DNA of 5,122 bases from Candidatus Omnitrophota bacterium. Its GTDB lineage: Bacteria; Omnitrophota; Gorgyraeia; Velamenicoccales; JABMQK01. The position numbers and the translations under genes were made by a program. Positions 1 through 5,104 of this stretch are shown here, in pieces (position 1 is the stretch's first letter; every line of letters begins with the position of its first letter). The notes below the pieces were generated by a model. It was not told where the DNA came from and made no database searches. It was given only the letters and a program-made list of their open reading frames with translations. The DNA lies in contig JAQTPJ010000080.1 in assembly GCA_028712915.1 (NCBI GenBank), forward strand, positions 1-5,122, in the 5' to 3' direction.

Positions 1-2205
1 AATAGCATTGCCCTGTCCTGTCTCAGAAGACATGTTCTCCTTTATGTCTTCCCAGGAATTTAAAAGGTAATCCGCCTGCGCTTGTTCTGCATCCTCGCGG
101 CTCATGCTTTGCGCATAGGCAGGACAACCATATTCGGTAATAAAAGCGGGCTTGTCCGCTAAATCCCTTACCTGTTGCCAGTATGCGCCAAAACCATAAT
201 CGCCTCTATAAGCGTTCGTGCCGAAAACATCTACTTCATCGGCGTATTTTGCAAACCTATCCAGGAATAATACGTCGCCGTTGGCTATAGCAACAGGGTG
301 GTCCTGATCAAGCGTCTTTATCAATAGCGCCGCCTCGTTGCAGAATTTAAAAAATGCTTCCGGATCTTTATCTGCGTTGCAAGCCACACCATAGACATTT
401 TCATTTCCCAACAGCCACATTAAAATATAAGGTTCGTCTTTAAACTCGAGCACCATTTTCTTAACCGACTCGAGCATATTCTTTTTATGTTCAGGATTGG
501 TGTAATCCGTGCCTTCATGCCAGTCCACGCCAGAACCTAAGGCATATTTACCTAAAAAATCGCCCATAATCACCATTATGCCATATTTGTTATAAAGCTG
601 CCTCAATAAATCCTTGTCTATCTTAAATGGCTGACAATACAGCCTAATCGTATTCACGCCCATATCTGAAAGTAATTTGAAATCTCCTACGCTAGGCTCA
701 TCTGCATCCTGTATATTATTGCCATTTTTGTCTACGAAGGCATCGTAAGGGCCGTCGCGCTTTCCGTTCTGATTAAAATCATGCTCCATCCAATTTGTCA
801 CAGAGCCGTCGTCCGGGCTTTGTCCAACTTTTGCCGGTGTGTAAGTTATACCTTTGATGATATAAGGCTTTTCGTCAACAAGCAACTGCCAATCTCCATC
901 TTCATACTGCACTAACCTAACCCTACCCCAACCTCTTACCTTTTTTATTTTTCCCTTTAGGGTATCTCTTTTGAAAATCTTCTTTGCTTTATCAAGAATG
1001 CCCCCGGTCCAGTTGTTTTCTATAATTTTTCCAGGGTTTACCACAAAAACATCATTTGAAATGTCTTTATCATAGCCGTTAATTACTTGGATCTCAGCGC
1101 CAACTAATTTCATTTTTAAGTCCGGGTGTTTCTTGCATAAATGCTTTATCTTTGCTATAGCTGCCTGCCCAACATACCAGGGGGTTTTCCAATATGTCCA
1201 GCCTACGGTGGAAGGAAAATGCACCACTATAGCGTAGTAAGCCTTTATCGCGTGTTTGTATAGGCCAGCCTTCTCTAAAATTAAACCTAAATAAAATAAG
1301 CTTACGCCTTTAGGCTCAGGATATAAGGCCCACCTGAAAAATGCCGCCTCTAAATCTTTTGAGCGGATTAGATCCCAGTGGCTTCCTTTCAATCTGCCCT
1401 CTGACTTTGCTGTAACAAAGTTAGGGTCCCAACGAACGCTGGTAGTATTAGGATAAATGCCCTCGCCTGTTGCCGCAGCTAAACCAGCCTGGTCTTTTAT
1501 TGTATATCGATAATCACTTGTGCCAACGCCTTTAAACTCGCCGTATTTCCCGTAGTCAACAATATCTTCTTTGCCTGGATCGTATAAGGTTAGCGTAGTT
1601 TCTATCTGGGGATCTTCCTTTTCCTGTTGAGCTTCCTCAATCGCCTTGATGCCGTTTTCTAATTTGTCCAACGTCGATTGCGTCGCCTCCGCAATCTTCC
1701 AATACCAGCCTCGCGGGTCCCATGCCTGGGCAAAAGGATATTTTTTAATTAAATCCCGACAAGCCTGTTTGGCTTCTTCTTTTTTATCTTGCCTTACCAA
1801 TGCTTCGATTCTTACAAACAAACACGTAGCTACATCATTAAGGCTTTTATATAAACCAATATTATCCTGGGGAGGAAAATCTCTTAATGAAGCCTGCTGT
1901 TTATCGGCTTCTTTGCCGTATTTATTTACACACTCCTGGACTAAATTATCTAAGGACACGTAATCTTTTTGGCTCAAAAGCTTCCAAGCCTCGGCTACGT
2001 AGTTTTTCTCGGCCGCTTCCTGTTGTTCTTGAGCAAAACATAAAGAAGAAGTTAATATAGATACACAAAACCCTAATACCAAAACCCTAAACCCTAAATA
2101 AACCCAAAACCCCAAATTCAAATATCCTAAACCAACATTTTGGATTTTGAGCTTTGATAATTTGAGTTTGTTTAGAGTTTCGTGTTTAGGGTTTAGAGTT
2201 TTCAT
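1..2205 (-). CDS. Secreted clan GH-A glycoside hydrolase (GH2-like TIM barrel), C-terminus beyond window
   Basis: The frame is open for 735 codons from ATG at 2205 to the left edge, with no stop. Predicted role: hydrolysis of a glycosidic bond outside the cytoplasm; the substrate cannot be read from the sequence. Residues 1-58 form an unusually long signal peptide (Lys-rich to about 20, hydrophobic 24-56, likely cleavage LCFA|QE). Residues 60-175 and 280-360 are helical; 302-332 matches a TPR pattern (LGLILEKAGLYKHAIKAY). Residues about 435-460 give a strand and KGITYTP, which opens the barrel. Barrel motifs are NTIRLY (518-523), LLGNENVYG (598-606) with Glu602 as candidate acid/base, FGTNAY (661-666) and FITEYG (688-693) with Glu691 as candidate nucleophile. 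Two acidic Asn/Gly loops (476-503) look like calcium sites. No classical N-terminal GH2 sugar-binding domain is evident, so the family within clan GH-A is uncertain. The start overlaps the upstream symporter stop as ATGA, which supports this ATG. Confidence 0.88.
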   Translation of the reverse strand, partial: MKTLNPKHETLNKLKLSKLKIQNVGLGYLNLGFWVYLGFRVLVLGFCVSILTSSLCFAQEQQEAAEKNYVAEAWKLLSQKDYVSLDNLVQECVNKYGKEADKQQASLRDFPPQDNIGLYKSLNDVATCLFVRIEALVRQDKKEEAKQACRDLIKKYPFAQAWDPRGWYWKIAEATQSTLDKLENGIKAIEEAQQEKEDPQIETTLTLYDPGKEDIVDYGKYGEFKGVGTSDYRYTIKDQAGLAAATGEGIYPNTTSVRWDPNFVTAKSEGRLKGSHWDLIRSKDLEAAFFRWALYPEPKGVSLFYLGLILEKAGLYKHAIKAYYAIVVHFPSTVGWTYWKTPWYVGQAAIAKIKHLCKKHPDLKMKLVGAEIQVINGYDKDISNDVFVVNPGKIIENNWTGGILDKAKKIFKRDTLKGKIKKVRGWGRVRLVQYEDGDWQLLVDEKPYIIKGITYTPAKVGQSPDDGSVTNWMEHDFNQNGKRDGPYDAFVDKNGNNIQDADEPSVGDFKLLSDMGVNTIRLYCQPFKIDKDLLRQLYNKYGIMVIMGDFLGKYALGSGVDWHEGTDYTNPEHKKNMLESVKKMVLEFKDEPYILMWLLGNENVYGVACNADKDPEAFFKFCNEAALLIKTLDQDHPVAIANGDVLFLDRFAKYADEVDVFGTNAYRGDYGFGAYWQQVRDLADKPAFITEYGCPAYAQSMSREDAEQAQADYLLNSWEDIKENMSSETGQGNAI
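2067..2202. repeat. Telomere-like AAACCCTAA degenerate repeat tract inside the hydrolase signal-peptide coding region
   Basis: On the plus strand the right-facing half (about 2067-2135) reads as repeated AAACCCTAA and AAACCCAAAACCCC-type units. The other half (about 2137-2202) reads as TTTAGGG/TTTGAG/TTTAGAG units, so orientation flips near the middle. Positions 2081-2098 and 2185-2202 form an 18-bp inverted repeat with one mismatch, separated by 86 bp. The tract is low complexity yet stays open in the hydrolase frame, where it encodes residues 2 to about 46 (LNPKHETLN near the start, then LGFWVYLGFRVLVLGF). The unit resembles the plant-type TTTAGGG telomere repeat. Here it is more likely an intergenic bacterial repeat family that became coding sequence. 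Confidence 0.75.
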
Positions 2206-3662
2206 TTTTGTCTTTCTTCTCTTAGCTTTTCCACCTGCGCACGAATTTCATAAGCTTTATCTTCAGTAATTGAGAAAGTCTTGATGACAAAAATAGCCGC
2301 TGCAGAGGTCGCAATGGGGATACCAATATCACACAAACGCATATACAACAACGTCTGCGTTGATTGCCCGAGGCCTAATGCAACATTAAAACCGGTTAGG
2401 TTCAAAAGGAGCCCGGATATAACCGACGAAACCGCGACTCCCACTTTTACCATCCACCAATAAATAGCCCCAAACATACCTTCTCTACGTGTACCGGTTG
2501 TAAGTTCATCAAGGTCGCAAACGTCTGCGACCATGGAGTTGACTAAGGTAAAAAGCGAACCCAAGCCGAATGCCATAAATGGAGCAGCGATCAACAGCAG
2601 GTACGGATACTCTGGGTTATACCCAATCCATTTCAAAGCGTAACCAATGATTGAAAGAGGAATAGTAATAAAAAAAGTTTTCTTCTTCCCAAAATTTCTG
2701 GAAAGCCTCGTGGTCACGTAAATAGCGCCCATAGTACAAATAGCGCTAAATGTTCCAAAACAACCAAGCAAAAGCCCGCCCCTTGCATAAGCCTGGTCAA
2801 GGACAGGCGCATTCTTAAAGACATAAAAGAAAACAACGTAGATAGTAAAAGCTGATGCGCACATAAATCCGCCAAAAATCAACAAGGTGAATACGCACAG
2901 CTTGCGGAATGGTTTGCATTTAAGAGTGATTAAACCCCCGCTGAAGAAGTTTTTCATCTTATTCCAGGGGCCTTTGATATCAGGCCTTGGTAAGTTGTGG
3001 AAGTATTCTCTATTAAAGATAGCCGGAAGAATGCCGCACCCAATTATAATGATACCGATTATGATGGCGAGAAAGCGTCCGCCATAAACGATGTCCGGGA
3101 ACCAGTTCTGATTGTGCATAATAGCCCAGCACCAAGGAGCGATGAGCCAGGGCAATTGGCCGACTACATTACTAGCCCCCTGCAGGCGTGTCCTCTCGTG
3201 ATAATCGGGAGTCATTTCATAGCCAAGGGCGATCCAAGGAATGGAAAAACATGTAAATCCTATAAAATAAAGAACCTGGATTATTCCGAAATACGAAACA
3301 TAGAAAAGTTCGCTATGCCCTTTATGGAGCTGAAACATAAGAGCGTAACAAATTCCCCCGGTTATCGCCCCAAATAATATAAGGGGCCTGCGGCGTCCCC
3401 AGCGGGTCCGCAGATTATCGGAAATGTAACCGGTTATAGGATCCGATATGGCATCAATAATGCGGGGAATGGCTCCGACCAAACCCACCAAAGCGGGATT
3501 CACGCCCAACCCAAGGTTTAGAACAATTACCATCTGCGTAATAAAAGCAGCCTGGGCAGTATTCGCAAATGCCCCTATGCTGTATATGGCCTTTTGAAAA
3601 AAAGGAATACGGTCTTTAGGGTCTGTAACATGGTGTTTCGGCTTACTTGCTGGTTGTTCCAT
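2202..3662 (-). CDS. GPH-family (MFS_2) sugar:cation symporter
   Basis: A 486-residue inner-membrane transporter of the glycoside-pentoside-hexuronide:cation symporter family, the group of MelB. It is predicted to import a sugar or oligosaccharide with a cation. Family hallmarks: an N-terminal segment around IYSIGAFANT (26-35); IIDAISDPITGYISDNL (68-84) with Asp70 and Asp74, the position of the MelB cation-site acidic residues; RWGRRRP (87-93) in the first cytoplasmic loop; YEMTPDYHERTRLQG (148-162); and in the second half MVADVCDLDELTTGTRREG (377-395). About 12 hydrophobic segments are visible, and the length is usual for the family. The C-terminus is a charged helix (EKLREERQK). The start is ATG with a strong Shine-Dalgarno sequence (AAAGGAGGA) nine bases upstream. 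The stop overlaps the hydrolase start as ATGA. Substrate is unknown; co-transcription with the hydrolase suggests its products. Confidence 0.93.
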   Translation of the reverse strand: MEQPASKPKHHVTDPKDRIPFFQKAIYSIGAFANTAQAAFITQMVIVLNLGLGVNPALVGLVGAIPRIIDAISDPITGYISDNLRTRWGRRRPLILFGAITGGICYALMFQLHKGHSELFYVSYFGIIQVLYFIGFTCFSIPWIALGYEMTPDYHERTRLQGASNVVGQLPWLIAPWCWAIMHNQNWFPDIVYGGRFLAIIIGIIIIGCGILPAIFNREYFHNLPRPDIKGPWNKMKNFFSGGLITLKCKPFRKLCVFTLLIFGGFMCASAFTIYVVFFYVFKNAPVLDQAYARGGLLLGCFGTFSAICTMGAIYVTTRLSRNFGKKKTFFITIPLSIIGYALKWIGYNPEYPYLLLIAAPFMAFGLGSLFTLVNSMVADVCDLDELTTGTRREGMFGAIYWWMVKVGVAVSSVISGLLLNLTGFNVALGLGQSTQTLLYMRLCDIGIPIATSAAAIFVIKTFSITEDKAYEIRAQVEKLREERQK

Positions 3663-3670
3663 TAATAAGA

Positions 3671-3679
3671 TCCTCCTTT
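3671..3679 (-). promoter_or_regulatory. Shine-Dalgarno sequence of the GPH symporter
   Basis: The minus strand reads AAAGGAGGA, with the GGAGG core at 3672-3676 and nine bases between the core and ATG at 3662. This is a near-ideal ribosome binding site and fixes the symporter start. It lies only about six bases from the foot of the left hairpin of the nuclease element. Confidence 0.85.
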
Positions 3680-3684
3680 AATGA

Positions 3685-3727
3685 GCGCACATTTTATGGA
3701 ACGACAGTGAACATAAAATGTCTGCGC
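3685..3727. repeat. Left hairpin of the GIY-YIG element
   Basis: GCGCA (3685-3689) plus CATTTTATG (3690-3698) pairs with CATAAAATG (3712-3720) and TGCGC (3723-3727). There is a two-base bulge (TC) on the right arm and a 13-base loop GAACGACAGTGAA. There is no T-run on either side, so it is not a standard intrinsic terminator. In minus-strand transcripts it folds in the leader just 5' of the symporter Shine-Dalgarno sequence and 3' of the nuclease gene. Confidence 0.8.
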
Positions 3728-3734
3728 GAATTAA

Positions 3735-3748
3735 ACCCCACACCCAGC
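3735..3748 (+). repeat. 14-bp terminal inverted repeat, left copy
   Basis: The sequence ACCCCACACCCAGC is the exact reverse complement of 3984-3997. It ends three bases from the nuclease stop codon, so the two copies bracket the coding region tightly. Confidence 0.9.
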
Positions 3749-3751
3749 ATC

Positions 3752-3982
3752 TTATTTTAAAGATTCTGACAAACGCCCTTTAAGGGCTGTTAAAGCCTGT
3801 GCGTGGTGTTTTAGCTTCATTTCTCTGTTACGAGCATCTGATTCAGATTTATAGGCTTCGTAATAAACTAATTCCTGTGGCTGCTTTCTACTGTGTTCGG
3901 CAATGCGTCTTTCTATATTATTAGTATAACCGTAATAAAGCTCGTTTGTTCTAGTATTCTTTAAAATATATACGTAATACAT
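3752..3982 (-). CDS. Small single-domain GIY-YIG nuclease (URI-like)
   Basis: A 76-residue protein consisting of little more than one GIY-YIG nuclease domain, which makes metal-dependent single-strand cuts in DNA in characterised relatives. Visible motifs are YVYIL (3-7, the GIY strand), YYGYT (16-20, the YIG strand), ERRIAEH (24-30) with the usual catalytic-region arginine, and ARNREMKLK (50-58) with Glu54 as the likely metal ligand. All core elements appear intact. I chose ATG at 3982 because MYYVYILKN is the usual start of this family. The same frame extends upstream to GTG at 4024, but that would translate the repeat sequence (NISCCLNLTPHPA). No Shine-Dalgarno sequence precedes either start, so translation may be coupled to the overlapping 32-codon frame. 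Its biological role is unknown. It could be a mobile or homing-type nuclease, or a repair-associated stand-alone domain as in YhbQ-like proteins. Confidence 0.85.
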   Translation of the reverse strand: MYYVYILKNTRTNELYYGYTNNIERRIAEHSRKQPQELVYYEAYKSESDARNREMKLKHHAQALTALKGRLSESLK

Positions 3983-4049
3983 AGCTGGGTGTGGGGTCAA
4001 ATTCAGACAGCAACTTATATTCACTTCGTTCTATAAGTTGCGTCTTCAT
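3951..4049 (-). CDS. Possible 32-codon leader peptide overlapping the GIY-YIG start
   Basis: ATG at 4049 is preceded by GGAGG with a four-base gap and opens a frame that begins MKTQLIERSEYKLLSEFD and ends in FKEY before TAG at 3951-3953. It runs in a different frame from the nuclease and overlaps its first 32 bases. Its first half is encoded by the right hairpin; the loop encodes ERSE. It has no recognisable domain. It may be a translated leader that opens the hairpin and couples ribosomes to the nuclease start, or a chance frame next to a GGAGG. The left end of the element holds a similar but broken frame (MSAHFMERQ, then stop), which argues that the shared sequence is an old repeat and not necessarily a conserved peptide. 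Confidence 0.35.
   Translation of the reverse strand: MKTQLIERSEYKLLSEFDPTPSYVLRIYFKEY
3984..3997 (-). repeat. 14-bp terminal inverted repeat, right copy
   Basis: GCTGGGTGTGGGGT on the plus strand is the perfect reverse complement of 3735-3748. It begins one base upstream of the nuclease ATG and so occupies the place where a Shine-Dalgarno sequence would be expected. Confidence 0.9.
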
Positions 4050-4057
4050 TTGACCTC
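3993..4057. repeat. Right hairpin of the GIY-YIG element
   Basis: The inner stem is ten perfect base pairs (GCAACTTATA at 4010-4019 with TATAAGTTGC at 4032-4041) and closes a 12-base loop. Outward pairing continues with one bulge (A4009), a two-base internal mismatch and further pairs (TCAAAT with ATTTGA) out to about 3993/4057. On the minus strand the loop is GAACGAAGTGAA, one base shorter than the left loop. In nuclease transcripts this hairpin would form in the leader. Confidence 0.8.
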
Positions 4058-4058
4058 C
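4054..4058 (-). promoter_or_regulatory. Shine-Dalgarno-like GGAGG before the 32-codon frame
   Basis: GGAGG sits four bases upstream of ATG at 4049, slightly closer than ideal. It is the only ribosome-binding-site-like sequence ahead of the nuclease gene and is 71 bases from the nuclease ATG, too far to serve it directly. Confidence 0.5.
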
Positions 4059-4121
4059 CTCATTTTAGCTATTGCGATAATAAAATATGCTATTCACAAA
4101 TCATGTTGACGAATTAAGTGC

Positions 4122-4170
4122 ATCCGGGAAACCGCAACTAGAATATCAGGAAATTAGGTTATCCGGGAAA
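4122..4170 (+). repeat. Degenerate ATCCGGGAA/AATTAGGTT repeat tract
   Basis: The plus strand contains ATCCGGGAAACCG, ATATCAGGAA, AATTAGGTT and again ATCCGGGAAA, which are loose units of eight to nine bases built on AT-YCGG or AGG-TT. No coding potential is seen. Together with the opposite-facing tract to the right it fills most of the spacer between the ABC permease and the nuclease element. The remaining spacer bases (4059-4121 and 4244-4291) are AT-rich, with no gene, clear promoter or intrinsic terminator that I can support. Confidence 0.5.
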
Positions 4171-4187
4171 TAAAATATAATTTTTTG

Positions 4188-4243
4188 TTCCTTATATACC
4201 GATATCCGAATCACCTAGTCCCAAATCACCGGATAACCGGATT
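4188..4243 (-). repeat. Degenerate ATCCGGTT/ATTCGGTG octamer repeat tract
   Basis: Read on the minus strand the tract divides into approximate octamers: ATCCGGTT, ATCCGGTG, ATTTGGG, ACTAGGTG, ATTCGGAT, ATCGGTAT, ATAAGGAA. It faces the opposite way to the tract at 4122-4170. GGTTATCCGG occurs in both as an inverted pair (4157-4166 and 4229-4238). The tract begins about 48 bases after the ABC permease stop in the direction of transcription. It could fold weakly but lacks a T-run, so I do not call it a terminator. Confidence 0.55.
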
Positions 4244-4291
4244 AACGTTTTAAGACTGTAAACATATTTCCTAAATTATACACAAAATTCT

Positions 4292-5104
4292 TCATCCGAA
4301 TACACCTTGAGAAGCTACTACTCCCTTAACAAGATACTTCTGCATAACAAGATACACGATGATTATAGGCACTGCCGCTATGGTAAGCCCTGCCATCAAA
4401 AGCGGATAATTAGTCAGAAACTCTCCGCGGAACATCATCAACGCCCGCTGGAGAGGCATTAGTTTCTTGCTGTCTAATATTATCAAAGCCAACACGTATT
4501 CGTTCCAAACATTTAAGGCGTTAAAAACCACCACCACTGCAATTGCCGGCTTGGCAAAGGGCAAGGCCACATGCCGCCATATACCCAACTTTGAGCATCC
4601 GTCCATACGCGCAGCGTCTTCAAGCTCCCTGGGCATCTTATCAAAAAATGTCTTCAACAAAAATATGCTCATAGAAAGCCCGACGCTAATCATACAAAGG
4701 ATATAACCCAGCGCGGTATTGCGCAGGTGCAATTTATTCAAAAGGACAAATAAAGCTACGAAGCTGCCCGGAATAGGAATCATCATCGCAGCAATAAAAA
4801 GGATAAAAATAACTTTTCTGCCCGGAAAACGCAGGCGCGAAAACGCATACGCAGCCAATGAGGAAATAATTACTATCCCAAACACCACGCTGGCGGTGTA
4901 AAAAACGCTGTTTAAAAAATAGCGGCCAAAATCGCTCTGACTCAGCGCAAAGTAATAATTTTCAAAATGGAATTGATGCGGTATAAGCGAGATATCGCTA
5001 AAAATAGTCTCTTGCGTCTTGAAGCTGGAAGCAACCATCCATAACACCGGATAAAGGCAGGTAGCTGCGACGCTTAAGAGGAACAAGTGAACCAACGAAT
5101 TCAT
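4292..5104 (-). CDS. ABC sugar importer permease, MalG/LacG type (start may lie upstream)
   Basis: A 270-residue inner-membrane subunit of a CUT1-type carbohydrate ABC importer. Such subunits pair with a MalF-like permease, a solute-binding protein and an ATPase, none of which is in the window. Six hydrophobic segments are visible. The N-terminal segment ends in PVLWMVASSFKT (19-30), typical of MalG homologues. The EAA loop that contacts the ATPase is canonical: EDAARMDGCSKLGIWRHVALP without gaps (162-182), with Gly169 and the terminal LP. VWNEYVLAL follows at 199-207, and the tail KYLVKGVVASQGVFG matches the family. Length is normal for the family. The frame stays open to the window edge and adds QVKKVI before this ATG. 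Because homologues usually carry a cationic stretch before the first membrane helix and no good ribosome site precedes ATG at 5104, the true start may be beyond the edge. Substrate is unknown; the neighbours suggest oligosaccharides. Confidence 0.92.
   Translation of the reverse strand: MNSLVHLFLLSVAATCLYPVLWMVASSFKTQETIFSDISLIPHQFHFENYYFALSQSDFGRYFLNSVFYTASVVFGIVIISSLAAYAFSRLRFPGRKVIFILFIAAMMIPIPGSFVALFVLLNKLHLRNTALGYILCMISVGLSMSIFLLKTFFDKMPRELEDAARMDGCSKLGIWRHVALPFAKPAIAVVVVFNALNVWNEYVLALIILDSKKLMPLQRALMMFRGEFLTNYPLLMAGLTIAAVPIIIVYLVMQKYLVKGVVASQGVFG

Larger units (their letters stand above)
3685..4058 (-). mobile_element. Putative REPtron-like GIY-YIG element with mirror-image ends
   Basis: A unit of about 370 bp contains one 76-codon GIY-YIG nuclease gene enclosed by two related ends in inverted orientation. 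Reading inward, each end has a stem, a loop (GAACGACAGTGAA left, GAACGAAGTGAA right), the returning stem, a GTCTG...AATT stretch and then ACCCCACACCCAGC, which is identical at both ends. The outer flanks are also alignable (AATGAGCGCA left, AATGAAGACGCAA right). The five bases CCTCC occur in direct orientation just outside the left end (3672-3676) and at the right end (4054-4058); they could be a short target duplication, but five bases is too few to be sure. No transposase, terminal TG/CA dinucleotides or recombinase motif is present. Mobility is inferred from architecture alone. Outer boundaries are uncertain by about 10 bases. Confidence 0.5.

Noticed and set aside
445..476. Nine-base direct repeat ACTCGAGCA occurring twice
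   Set aside because: It is a short chance repeat within the coding sequence (MLES...MVLEF) with no associated structure.
921..951. CTAACCCTACCCCAACC stretch inside the hydrolase as another telomere-like repeat
   Set aside because: It is short, does not repeat regularly, and encodes a sensible segment (RGWGRVRLVQY), so composition explains it adequately.
1646..1963. Plus-strand open frame of 105 codons
   Set aside because: It lies entirely antisense within the hydrolase gene, has no ribosome site or recognisable domain, and the opposite strand has clear protein motifs on both sides.
2281..3377. Several plus-strand open frames (2281-2463, 2887-3087, 2997-3377)
   Set aside because: All are antisense to the well-supported GPH symporter and overlap one another; they have no family features.
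3685..3727. Left hairpin as a rho-independent terminator
   Set aside because: There is no T-run after the stem on either strand, and on the minus strand the symporter ribosome site follows at once.
3983..4024. Longer GIY-YIG protein starting at GTG 4024
   Set aside because: The 14 extra residues translate the inverted repeat and hairpin, the start lies in the hairpin loop without a Shine-Dalgarno sequence, and family members usually begin at the MYYVYIL position.
4168..4187. AT-rich AAAATATAATTTTTT stretch as promoter -10 or terminator
   Set aside because: There is no matching -35 at proper spacing, only a five-pair A/T stem, and no plus-strand gene nearby to be served.
3685..4243. CRISPR array or toxin-antitoxin pair in the repeat-rich spacer
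   Set aside because: Repeats are inverted or loosely tandem without regular spacers, and the only short frame beside the nuclease has no antitoxin features and overlaps the repeat end.
4467..4901. Plus-strand open frames 4467-4706 and 4719-4901
   Set aside because: They are antisense to the ABC permease, whose EAA motif and membrane segments are intact.
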